Below are positions 52,747 to 60,643 of a DNA stretch of 64,000 nt, piece by piece. This DNA comes from DASQEH01 sp038237745 (GTDB taxonomy: Bacteria > Actinomycetota > Actinomycetes > Propionibacteriales > Nocardioidaceae). Within the stretch, counting starts at the first letter, position 1, and the number at the start of each line of letters is the position of its first letter. The DNA lies in assembly GCA_038237745.1 (NCBI GenBank), contig JBBRYJ010000002.1, forward strand, positions 62,001 to 126,000, written 5' to 3'. A program made the translations under genes and the position numbers. The notes below the pieces were generated by a model. That model did no database searches, was not told the origin of the DNA, and worked only from the letters and a program-made list of their open reading frames with translations.

Positions 52747-54708
52747 TCAGGCGAGGTCGCGGGGGAACACCTCGTGCCAGCTGCGCCGACCTACGACCTC
52801 GTCGCCCTCCCGTGCCACCAGTTCGATGGTCACGTCGAAGGAGTCCTTGTCGGCGGTCAGCCGGAGGGAGCCCACGGTCGATACCGTCGCCTCCGGCCAG
52901 GCGAGAGTGAACGCGGTCTCAGCCTGCGCCGACTGCTCGAAGGATGGCTCGTCGACACTCACCCTGCCGCTGTAGTGCTCGGTGACGGTGGCGTCGTGCG
53001 ACCCGGGGTAGGTCGAGCCATGGTCGACGACACAGCTCGTACGCCGCCGCAGCACGTCGCGTTCGACCCGCCAGGTGACGCCATCGGCGCTCTCGTTCGC
53101 TGTTGAGGCACAGCCGCGAAGTACCGGCGGCGGATGTGGAGAAGGTGCCTGCCAACGCGGCAGCGTCAGGCTGCCGCCGTGCACGGTGAGGGTCACCGGC
53201 TCGGGAGGTGCGACGGTGTTGGGCCAGTCTGCGCCTGCCAGCGAGAGACGCGCGTTCTGCCCCGGGGCGAAGCGGTAGGCGCACGCATCGAGCACCACCT
53301 CGACGTCGTACATCTCGCCCGGAACGAGACGGCTCGGCCCGTACGTCGGATCCCGGTGCGTCAGGTTGAGCGACCCGCGGCTCACCAAAGCCGAGGTGCC
53401 GTCGGCGAACACGTCGCACAGCTTGACCGAGCACGACGCAACGGGTGCGCTCGCGCTGATCCGCACGCGCACGACCGCCTGCCCCAGCATGACCAGGTCA
53501 GGGTCCGGCCACTCCCACGTCAGCGACGCGACGTCGTCGAAGCGCTGGTCGAGGCTCTGTCCGTAGGGGAGGTGCCCCGCGCAGTCGATCCACGCGTCGA
53601 CTCCGACGGCAGGACGAACGACGTACGGCGCCCGCGCGGTGAGTTGCCAGACCTCGCTGGTCGTGCGGGGGCTCGGCCAGTCCTCGCGTATCCACTCGCC
53701 CGCACTCTCGTCGAGGTCGGGCTCGGGTCGAGTCGACGACCTCACGAACACCGTGGCGTTCGGTGAGCTTTCCGAACCCGCGACGGGGCCGACGTCGACC
53801 CCGGTCTCGACGCCTCGGAGCCAGCGGTCCCACCACGAGGCCATCTCCGAGAGCAGGTCGACCCGTGGTCCCGGCAGAGCGGAGTCGGGAGCGGCGTGCG
53901 CCCACGGTCCGGCAAGCATCCGGTGCGGCACGCCGTTGGCACGCAGCGCCTCGATCATGCGAAACGAGTTGTTGCGGTAGCCGTCGGCCCAGCCGGCCAC
54001 GATCATCGTCGGGCACTGGATCCGGGCGTAGTCGGGGCGTACCGAACCGTGCCGCCAGTAGGCGCCGTCGCGCTGCTGCCTCATCCAGGTGAGAAGCCAG
54101 GGTTCGTTGACGGTCAGGCGACGAAGCCACTCCTCGCGCCAGCTGTCACCCCAAAGCGCCGGAACCGGCGGCAACGCGTTCATCGGGGTCATGTAGTGGT
54201 TGTAGTCGACCAGGTCGAGGAACTTGAGTGCGCCGCCGCGGTAGTGGACGTCGTCGGTGTACCTGTCGTCGGTCGCGTAGATCGCGACGACCGCCTTGAG
54301 CTCAGGCGGTTGCTCGCAGGCCATCTGGAGCGAGTTGAAGCCCGAGTACGAGGTGCCGAACATGCCCAGGTTGCCGTCGCACCACTCCTGAGAGGCGAGC
54401 CAGGTCAGCACGGCTGCCAGGTCCTGCTGCTCTCGTGCGGGATACTCGTCGGTCGCGTCCCCGCCCGACGAGCCCGTACCGCGCAGGTCGAGGCGGCAGA
54501 CGGCGTACCTGTGCTCGTCACGAAGGCGCACGTAGTCGGATGCGTATGACGACGTAAGGTCGTCCTTGCGGTAGGGGAGCGCTTCCAGAATGCAGGGCTG
54601 GGGACCGAGATCGGGCCCAGGACGGTACAGCGTGGCGGCGAGTTGCACTCCGTCGTCCATGGCGATTCGCACGTCGACGCGACGATCGCTGGCCGCTGAA
54701 CCACTCAT
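52747..54708 (-). CDS. CocE/NonD family alpha/beta hydrolase
   Basis: The protein has 653 residues. The N-terminal hydrolase domain begins DVRIAMDDGVQLAATLYRPG, with RLDLRGTGSSGG and the nucleophile elbow GMFGTSYSGFNSLQMAC. The acid and histidine lie in VAGWADGYRNN and AGPWAHAAP. The C-terminal jelly-roll (from about residue 400, LVMLGQAVVRVRISASAPVA) is the X-Pro dipeptidyl-peptidase C-terminal domain. The family includes X-Pro dipeptidases and esterases such as cocaine esterase. Here it could cleave an ester or amide of the imported compound. It is followed upstream on the same strand by the GS-like gene, 24 bp away, so both form one unit. Confidence 0.9.
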   Translation of the reverse strand: MSGSAASDRRVDVRIAMDDGVQLAATLYRPGPDLGPQPCILEALPYRKDDLTSSYASDYVRLRDEHRYAVCRLDLRGTGSSGGDATDEYPAREQQDLAAVLTWLASQEWCDGNLGMFGTSYSGFNSLQMACEQPPELKAVVAIYATDDRYTDDVHYRGGALKFLDLVDYNHYMTPMNALPPVPALWGDSWREEWLRRLTVNEPWLLTWMRQQRDGAYWRHGSVRPDYARIQCPTMIVAGWADGYRNNSFRMIEALRANGVPHRMLAGPWAHAAPDSALPGPRVDLLSEMASWWDRWLRGVETGVDVGPVAGSESSPNATVFVRSSTRPEPDLDESAGEWIREDWPSPRTTSEVWQLTARAPYVVRPAVGVDAWIDCAGHLPYGQSLDQRFDDVASLTWEWPDPDLVMLGQAVVRVRISASAPVASCSVKLCDVFADGTSALVSRGSLNLTHRDPTYGPSRLVPGEMYDVEVVLDACAYRFAPGQNARLSLAGADWPNTVAPPEPVTLTVHGGSLTLPRWQAPSPHPPPVLRGCASTANESADGVTWRVERDVLRRRTSCVVDHGSTYPGSHDATVTEHYSGRVSVDEPSFEQSAQAETAFTLAWPEATVSTVGSLRLTADKDSFDVTIELVAREGDEVVGRRSWHEVFPRDLA

Positions 54709-54732
54709 CGGGTACCTCGCACACTCGGGTGG

Positions 54733-56109
54733 CTAATGGATCCAGCGGGTGGCGGCAGCAAGCTCGGCATCGCTCACTCCCGCGAACAGCTCCACCTCGC
54801 TGCGGCGGAGGGCGATGATCGACTCGCTGAGGTCCGGTCCGAATGCAGCAGTCAGAACGGCATCCGCCTCGAAGGCGCTGACCGAAAGGGCGAGAGAGGT
54901 GGGAAGCCGACTGATTCCCCGGCCAGTAAGGGCCTGCTCGTCGAGCGCAGCGGGATCGACGTCCACGGGTTTAGGCAGCCGAGCGCCCTCAGTCATCCCG
55001 GCGGAGCCTGCCGCGAGCAGCGCGGCCAGGACCAGGTAGGGGTTGGCGAGCAGGTCGAAGCACTTGACCTCCATGTTGGCCGCCCATGGCCCGCTGCCGT
55101 TGGAGCCGGTGACCATGCGGAGCGCCGCCTCCCGGTTCTCGAGCCCCCAGCAGGCGTAGGTGCCCGCCCAGTGCGACGGGACCAGGCGCAGGTAGCTGAC
55201 CGGGCTGGGTGCGCCAACGGCCAGCAGGGCCGGCAGCCGGGACAGCACCCCGGCGCCGAAGGACTCACCGGCGTCAGTGAGCCCAAAAGCGCCGTCGCCG
55301 CCCGCCATCAGGTTGTTTGCCCCTCGCCAAAGACTCAGGTGAACGTGGCCGCCGTTTCCCACGCCGGGCACGGCAACCTTGGGAGAGAAGGAAGTTCGGA
55401 GACCGTACGAAGTCCCGACCGCCCGGATCGTGGACCGCACCAGCACTGACGTGTCGGCGGCGCTGACGGGAGACTCGGGAGCCACTGACACCTCGAACTG
55501 CCCGGCGGCGTACTCGGGGTGGAACTGCTCGACCGTCACACCTTGGGAGACGAGAGCCGCGGTGACGTCACGCGAGTAGTCGGACAGCCCGACAAGCCGC
55601 GTCATGCCGTAGCCAGGACCCGAGACGGCCGGCGTGAACTCGTCGTCCGGCCCACGGGAGACGACCCACTCGATCTCAAAGGCTGCCTTGACGGCAATGT
55701 TCTGCTCCGCGAGCTCTCGGCACTGGCGTTGCAGTAGGAGCCTGCTGCACTGAGGATGCGGCTCGCCAGCCTGGTCATAGCGGTCGGCCGGTGCCCAGGC
55801 CCAGCCGGGTTGGGCCGCCAGCGGGACGAGGCGGCGCACATCGGGAATCATGCGCAGGTCTCCGACCGGCGCCGACCCGTCGCTGGGTCCGACGATCCAG
55901 TCGTCGAGCCGGAAGCGGTCGAAGCTGGTCGAGATTCCCACGCCCCACGCCGCCAGGTGAGGCAGTCGATCAATGGGCACGGTCTTTACGCGGGTCACCC
56001 CGGAGTTGTCGACGAAGGTCGTCGCGATGCCGACGATGTCGTGCTCGGTGAGAGCCGTCTGTCTCTCGCGTGCGTCGTTCGCGCGGGCCTCGCGGTCGGA
56101 AGTGTCCAC
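54733..56109 (-). CDS. Glutamine synthetase-like gamma-glutamyl ligase
   Basis: The protein has 458 residues from GTG 56109, with GGAAAGGAAGG upstream. GS motifs include AAFEIEWVV (metal-binding Glu), EQFHPEYAAGQFEVS, GNGGHVHLSLW (metal His) and LENREAALRMVTGS (substrate Arg). Several residues differ from true GlnA, and the glnA tyrosine adenylylation loop (NLYDLP) is absent. Such GS-like enzymes attach glutamate to amines (polyamines, ethanolamine, isopropylamine). An APC permease is divergent, followed by an amidohydrolase of the FluG type. In fungi FluG is a fusion of just these two enzymes, so ligation and hydrolysis of one gamma-glutamyl compound are likely here. Confidence 0.9.
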   Translation of the reverse strand: MDTSDREARANDARERQTALTEHDIVGIATTFVDNSGVTRVKTVPIDRLPHLAAWGVGISTSFDRFRLDDWIVGPSDGSAPVGDLRMIPDVRRLVPLAAQPGWAWAPADRYDQAGEPHPQCSRLLLQRQCRELAEQNIAVKAAFEIEWVVSRGPDDEFTPAVSGPGYGMTRLVGLSDYSRDVTAALVSQGVTVEQFHPEYAAGQFEVSVAPESPVSAADTSVLVRSTIRAVGTSYGLRTSFSPKVAVPGVGNGGHVHLSLWRGANNLMAGGDGAFGLTDAGESFGAGVLSRLPALLAVGAPSPVSYLRLVPSHWAGTYACWGLENREAALRMVTGSNGSGPWAANMEVKCFDLLANPYLVLAALLAAGSAGMTEGARLPKPVDVDPAALDEQALTGRGISRLPTSLALSVSAFEADAVLTAAFGPDLSESIIALRRSEVELFAGVSDAELAAATRWIH

Positions 56110-56156
56110 GGCTATGCCTTCCTTTCCCGACACGCCCACGGAAGGGCGCCGCGTCA

Positions 56157-56217
56157 TCTGGACAAACGCTACTTGGCAGATCCAGACTCGCAAGGTCAGT
56201 CCCTTGACATGTCGACA
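56157..56217. promoter_or_regulatory. Divergent promoter region with inverted repeats
   Basis: Between the GS-like and permease genes, TCTGGA (56157-56162) and TCCAGA (56181-56186) are inverted 18 bp apart, and TGTCGACA (56210-56217) is an 8-bp palindrome next to TTGACA (56204-56209). These could be operators for the divergent pair. No regulator gene is beside them. Confidence 0.35.
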
Positions 56218-56234
56218 CGCGAATGGGAGCCCGC

Positions 56235-57695
56235 ATGACCACATCGACTGAGGGCCGACGAGGGTTGCGCCGCAGCCTGTCCGTCTGGCAAGCGATCGGC
56301 ATCTCCGTAGCTCTGATGGCGCCGAGCATGGCTGCCAACATCAACCCCCAAGGCACCGCCACGCTGGTCGGTAGGGCCACTCCGCTTGCGTTCTTCCTCG
56401 CAGCCGTGGCGGTTCTTCTCATCGCCTATGTGTTCGTCCGGCTGTGTCAGTACTACCAGCACGCCGGCTCCGTGTACGCCTTCGTGGGTGCGACTCTCGG
56501 GTCGAGAGCCGGAGCGGTGGCGGGTCTGGGTCTGATGGCCACGTATGTCTTCTACGGGCTCGTGACGGCGTCCGCCGCCGGAATCTTCGGTTCGGCGTTC
56601 CTCGACCAGATCGGCGTCTGGACCAACCAGCCCGTGTGGGCCGGCTTCTTGATCGGCGGTCTGGCGCTCCTGTTGGCGCTTGTGCTGGCAGTGCTGCCTG
56701 CTCGAGGATCCACGTCCCTGCTCCTGATCGTGGAGGGCCTCACTGTCGCCCTCATCGTCCTCGTCGCCGGTGTGGTCCTCGTCAAGATGCTTGCCGGGAC
56801 CGCGCCCGGAGATGCGCACGTGACGTTGGACGTGTTCAAGGTGACGCCCGGGACACCCAGGTCCGACCTGTTCCTGGGGATCATCTTCGGCCTGCTGTCC
56901 TTCGCCGGGTTCGAGGCTGCCGCCACCCTCGGTGAGGAGGCCCACAATCCTCGCGTTGACATCCCACGAGCCATCCTCGGCACCGCGATCTTCGGCGGCA
57001 TCTACTTCACCGTCGTCACGGCGATCGAGATGATGGCGTTCGGCACCGATGACTCCGGTGTTGCGGCCTTCACGAACTCCTCGGCTTTGATGGGTGACCT
57101 CGGCACGTCCTATGTGGGCTCCTGGGTCGGCGACGTCATCACGCTGGGCGCGTCCATCAGCGCCTTCGCCTGCTGCCTGGCGTGTGTCGTCGGGGCCGCT
57201 CGGCTCTTGTTCGCGATCTCTCGTGACCTCGCACCTGGTTCAGCGCTGGCGGGGACCGGTGCCGGCGGCTCGCCTGCTCTGGCCACCCTCACTGTCGCCG
57301 GCCTGATCGCGGCGATCGCACTCATCTGCGCGGTGTCCTTCTCAGCGGAGCCCTTCGACACCTTCCTGTGGAGCGGCACCATCGGGACGCTCATCCTGCT
57401 CGTGGCCTACCTGCTCACGACGATCGGGTGCATCAAGCTCGTGTTTGTCGAGAGGCGGCTGGACGTGCCGCAGTGGCAGGTGGTCATCCCGATCTTGGCA
57501 TTGGTCATGCTGGGCTACACCATCTACCGCAACGTCTACCCTTACCCGGACGGAAACCCCGGGCAGTGGCTCCCGGCGGTTGCCTTCGGCTGGCTCTCCC
57601 TGGTCACTGTGGTGGTCCTCGCAGTACCGGGTCTTGCCCGCCGGCTGACACGCGGACTTGCCGCGGCCGACTCCGATGTCAATGCTTCCAGGTGA
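56235..57695 (+). CDS. APC-family amino acid/amine permease
   Basis: The protein has 486 residues from ATG 56235, with GGGAG 5 nt upstream. Twelve membrane helices are visible. The N-terminal pattern LSVWQAIGISVALMAPSMAA and the helix VTPGTPRSDLFLGIIFGLLS with SFAGFEAAATLGEEAHNPR (FAGFE signature) place it in the APC superfamily, close to polyamine/amino acid permeases. It probably imports the amine that the GS-like enzyme glutamylates. Its end overlaps the amidohydrolase start by GTGA, so those two are strictly coupled. Confidence 0.9.
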   Translation: MTTSTEGRRGLRRSLSVWQAIGISVALMAPSMAANINPQGTATLVGRATPLAFFLAAVAVLLIAYVFVRLCQYYQHAGSVYAFVGATLGSRAGAVAGLGLMATYVFYGLVTASAAGIFGSAFLDQIGVWTNQPVWAGFLIGGLALLLALVLAVLPARGSTSLLLIVEGLTVALIVLVAGVVLVKMLAGTAPGDAHVTLDVFKVTPGTPRSDLFLGIIFGLLSFAGFEAAATLGEEAHNPRVDIPRAILGTAIFGGIYFTVVTAIEMMAFGTDDSGVAAFTNSSALMGDLGTSYVGSWVGDVITLGASISAFACCLACVVGAARLLFAISRDLAPGSALAGTGAGGSPALATLTVAGLIAAIALICAVSFSAEPFDTFLWSGTIGTLILLVAYLLTTIGCIKLVFVERRLDVPQWQVVIPILALVMLGYTIYRNVYPYPDGNPGQWLPAVAFGWLSLVTVVVLAVPGLARRLTRGLAAADSDVNASR

Positions 57696-58816
57696 GCGAG
57701 ACCGGTGACGAGCACGGGCGATTCGTGACGGACGCTCTTGTAGACCACCACTGTCACGCGCTCGTCCAGCGAAAACTCGATCGCTCGGCGTTCGAGGCGC
57801 TGCTCAACGAGGGAGAGTCGCCCGGGCCCCTCGGTACGACGTTCTTCGACTCCATGCTCGGGCTGTCGGTACGTCGGTGGTGTGCTCCCCTACTCGATCT
57901 GGAGCCGCTCGCATTGCCAGACGAATATCTGGCGCGTCGCCGCGAGCTCGGGCGGGCAGAGGTGGACAGAAGGTTCGTCGCCGCGACGGGCGTTCACGAC
58001 TTCGTCGTCGACACCGGCTTCCAGCCCGAGCCGGTCGGGTCCGCAGCCGACCTGGCGAGCCTCACCGGTGGGGTCGGCCATGAGGTGGTACGCCTCGAGT
58101 CGGTCGGCGAGACGTTGCTGGCCGCAGACGTCGCCGCCGACTTCGCCGACCAGCTGGTCGCTGCGCTGGAGTCGACGATGGCAGTGGGCGCCAAGAGCGT
58201 GGCGGCGTACCGGGTCGGTCTCGAGCTGCCTGCGGCGAAGCCCAGCATGGACGAGCTCGTCGCTGCCCTGGGAAAAGTACAGCCCCAACCGGGGGGCGCC
58301 TTCCGGATTGCAGAGCCCGTGATCAACGGCTACCTCGCCTGGACGGCGATCGAGATGGGGATGCCGCTGCAGTTCCATGTCGGGTATGGCGACCGCGACG
58401 TCAACCTGCTCGACTGCGACCCGTTGCGGCTCACCGCCTTCCTGCGGGCGACACAGGATCGCGGTGTGCCGATCATGCTGCTGCACAACTACCCTTTCCA
58501 TCGCCATGCCGCCTACCTCGCCCAGGTGTTCGACCACGTCTTTATGGATGTCGGCCTCGCGGTGCACAACAGCGGAGCCCTGTCGGCAAGCATCATCCGC
58601 GAGTCGTTGGAGCTTGTGCCGTTCGCCAAGATGCTTTACTCGTCCGATGCGTTCGGGTTGTCGGAGCTGCACTACCTCGGAGCCCGTCTGTTCAGGCGCG
58701 GGTTGTCGTCCGTGCTCGAAGGACTCGTCGACCAGGGCGAGATGACCACCGGCGACGCCGAACGGGTCGCGGGCTTGATCGGTGGCGACAACGCTCGCCG
58801 CGTCTACCGGATTTGA
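57692..58816 (+). CDS. FluG-type amidohydrolase
   Basis: The protein has 374 residues from GTG 57692. Metal ligands of the amidohydrolase superfamily appear in order: DHHCHALV (HxH), QFHVGYGDRD, LLHNYPFHRHAAYLAQVFDH (20 residues), MDVGLAVHN and YSSDAFGLSELHYLGARLF (19 residues, catalytic Asp). This matches the N-terminal domain of fungal FluG and its bacterial relatives. It likely hydrolyses an amide, perhaps the gamma-glutamyl product of the GS-like enzyme. Translation coupling to the permease and the divergent GS-like gene support one pathway. Confidence 0.9.
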   Translation: MSETGDEHGRFVTDALVDHHCHALVQRKLDRSAFEALLNEGESPGPLGTTFFDSMLGLSVRRWCAPLLDLEPLALPDEYLARRRELGRAEVDRRFVAATGVHDFVVDTGFQPEPVGSAADLASLTGGVGHEVVRLESVGETLLAADVAADFADQLVAALESTMAVGAKSVAAYRVGLELPAAKPSMDELVAALGKVQPQPGGAFRIAEPVINGYLAWTAIEMGMPLQFHVGYGDRDVNLLDCDPLRLTAFLRATQDRGVPIMLLHNYPFHRHAAYLAQVFDHVFMDVGLAVHNSGALSASIIRESLELVPFAKMLYSSDAFGLSELHYLGARLFRRGLSSVLEGLVDQGEMTTGDAERVAGLIGGDNARRVYRI

Positions 58817-58871
58817 GGGCGGCTCGGAGTGGTCCTCCTAGACGGGCGTGCTAGCGGCTGAGTAGCGTCGC

Positions 58872-59297
58872 TCACGCACAGAACTCGTTTCCCTCCGGGT
58901 CCTGCATGACCGCCCATGCCACGCCGAGCTCGGCCCGCTCCGTGACCAGTGTCGCGCCGAGCCCTTGGAGGCGGCGCGCCTCGACCGCGACGCGCTCCTG
59001 CTGCCGAGCCAGGGGAACTGACGGACCGCCTCCCGTGCCGAGATCGAGATGAACGCGGTTCTTGGCCGTCTTGGTCTCGGGGACCCGCTGGAAGAAGATC
59101 CGCGGACCGGTCCCGGCCGGGTCGACAAGTGCCGAAGCGGCGCCCCACTGGTCCTCCGGTACGCCCTGCTTCGCCAGGAACTCCTCCCACGAGGCGAACC
59201 CCTCCGGAGGGGGCTGAAGCTGGTACCCCAACGCGGCTGCCCAGAACTCGGCCAGTCGCGACGGCTCGAGGCTGTCGAAGGTCACCTGGAACGTCAC
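58872..59297 (-). CDS. VOC (glyoxalase-like) family protein
   Basis: The protein has 141 residues from GTG 59297, with GAGGA upstream. The pattern VTFQVTFDSLEPSRLAEFWA, LGYQLQPPP, NRVHLDLGTGG and WAVMQDPEGNEFCA is the glyoxalase/bleomycin-resistance fold of the actinobacterial VOC subfamily. Typical metal positions (His in NRVHLDL, Glu in GNEFC) are present. Substrate unknown; such proteins bind or transform small molecules in the cytosol. It is convergent with the amidohydrolase and divergent from the PfpI-like gene. Confidence 0.88.
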   Translation of the reverse strand: MTFQVTFDSLEPSRLAEFWAAALGYQLQPPPEGFASWEEFLAKQGVPEDQWGAASALVDPAGTGPRIFFQRVPETKTAKNRVHLDLGTGGGPSVPLARQQERVAVEARRLQGLGATLVTERAELGVAWAVMQDPEGNEFCA

Positions 59298-59506
59298 CGG
59301 ATCATCCTCGCTCGGGTCGGGTTGCTCCAGGCCATGGTAGAGGCTTCGAGCCGGCCCTTCAGGTCGCGTCTGTAGCCCGGATGGGTTCGTGGTCGGCCGG
59401 TGGCTTGGTCGTGCGTAGCCTTCCCCTGCGTAGATCGCCACCTCCTGGGTACGCGACCGGTTGGACGCGTAGAGCGCCCGAAGCCGAGACTCGAGGAGAC
59501 CAGATC

Positions 59507-60046
59507 ATGAGTGGAGAGCTGGCAGGCAAGCGGATCGCCTTCGCCGTCGCATCCGAGGGCATCGAGCAGGTGGAGCTGACGGATCCGTGGAAGGCGGTCG
59601 AGGACGCGGGCGGGACACCTCAGCTCGTATCCGTGGAGAAGGGCGCCGTCCAGGCCTTCGACCACCTCGACAAGGCAGACACCTTCGACGTCGACGCGAC
59701 GTTCGCCGATGCGGACGCTGCCGACTTCGACGGGCTCGTGCTGCCAGGCGGAGTCGCCAACCCGGACGCGTTGCGGACCAACGTCGACGCCGTCGCCTTC
59801 GTTCGGTCCTTCTTCGACGCCGGGAAGCCGGTTGCCGCGATCTGCCACGCGCCTTGGACTCTTGTAGAGGCAGATGTCGTCCGAGGACGCCGCATGACCT
59901 CGTGGCCGAGCCTGCAGACGGACCTCAGGAACGCGGGTGCCACGTGGGTCGACGAGGAACTGGTCATCGACGGGAACCTTGTCACTAGCCGCAAGCCTGA
60001 CGACCTTCCCGCCTTCTGCAAGGCCCTGGTCGGGCAGCACGCCTAG
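59507..60046 (+). CDS. DJ-1/PfpI family protein
   Basis: The protein has 179 residues; GAGGAG precedes ATG 59507. The nucleophile elbow is AICHAPW with Cys113, the acidic partner is Glu near residue 18 (VASEGIEQVEL), and LVLPGGVANPDALR precedes it, the standard PfpI/YhbO layout. These proteins act as glyoxalases, deglycase-like stress proteins or chaperones rather than as proteases. They often belong to general stress regulons; the 209-bp region upstream was checked, but no clear SigB-type promoter was seen. Confidence 0.92.
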   Translation: MSGELAGKRIAFAVASEGIEQVELTDPWKAVEDAGGTPQLVSVEKGAVQAFDHLDKADTFDVDATFADADAADFDGLVLPGGVANPDALRTNVDAVAFVRSFFDAGKPVAAICHAPWTLVEADVVRGRRMTSWPSLQTDLRNAGATWVDEELVIDGNLVTSRKPDDLPAFCKALVGQHA

Positions 60047-60146
60047 CGGCGAGCGATGTAGTAGAGCGACCCAACACCTCGGGTACAGGGGCCGCACCGG
60101 TCGCCGCCGAGCCGCACCCGCTTCGGCGGGAGAGGAGTGCACGCGC

Positions 60147-60566
60147 ATGTCACGTGAAACCAACCTGGCAGCCCAGGATCGCCTGGGAGAGCTGATCAAC
60201 AGCGGTGACCTCGACTCGTTGGACGAGGTGTTCGCCGCCGGTGTCGTCGACCACGACCCGGCACCGGACCAGGGACCCGGCCCGGAGGGGTTCAAGGACT
60301 TCTTCCGTACCTTGCGCTCTGCCTTTCCAGATCTCAGCATCTCTCCGGAGACTGTGGTGTCAGACGATGACCATGTCTGTATCGCCTACACGGTGAGCGG
60401 GACGCACCAAGGTGAGTTCCAAGGGATCCAGCCGACCGGGAAGTCGATCACCGCGCGAGGCGTGCAGATCGGCAGGTTCGAGGACGGCAAGATCGTCGAG
60501 CGCTGGGGGAGCTCCGACGAGCTGGGCATCGTCGCCCAGCTCGGCGCCTCACTGCGGGTCGGTTGA
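60147..60566 (+). CDS. SnoaL-like ester cyclase family protein
   Basis: The protein has 139 residues from ATG 60147, with GAGAGGAG upstream. It is a cone-shaped NTF2-like domain: LGELINSGDLDSLDEVFAAG, VVDHDPAPDQGPGPEGFKDF (20 residues), FPDLSISPETVVSDDDHV and GIQPTGKSITARGVQIGRFE. That signature (FxGIxPTGK) is typical of SnoaL-like proteins annotated as ester cyclases. Many have no known reaction. It follows the PfpI-like gene by 100 bp and may share its stress regulation. Confidence 0.88.
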   Translation: MSRETNLAAQDRLGELINSGDLDSLDEVFAAGVVDHDPAPDQGPGPEGFKDFFRTLRSAFPDLSISPETVVSDDDHVCIAYTVSGTHQGEFQGIQPTGKSITARGVQIGRFEDGKIVERWGSSDELGIVAQLGASLRVG

Positions 60567-60643
60567 CCTGTCGGCAGCTGGGGAGTGACACAACCCAGGC
60601 GCTAACCCCGGCTGCTGCTTGCCCGGCCTGAAAGACTGGGACG

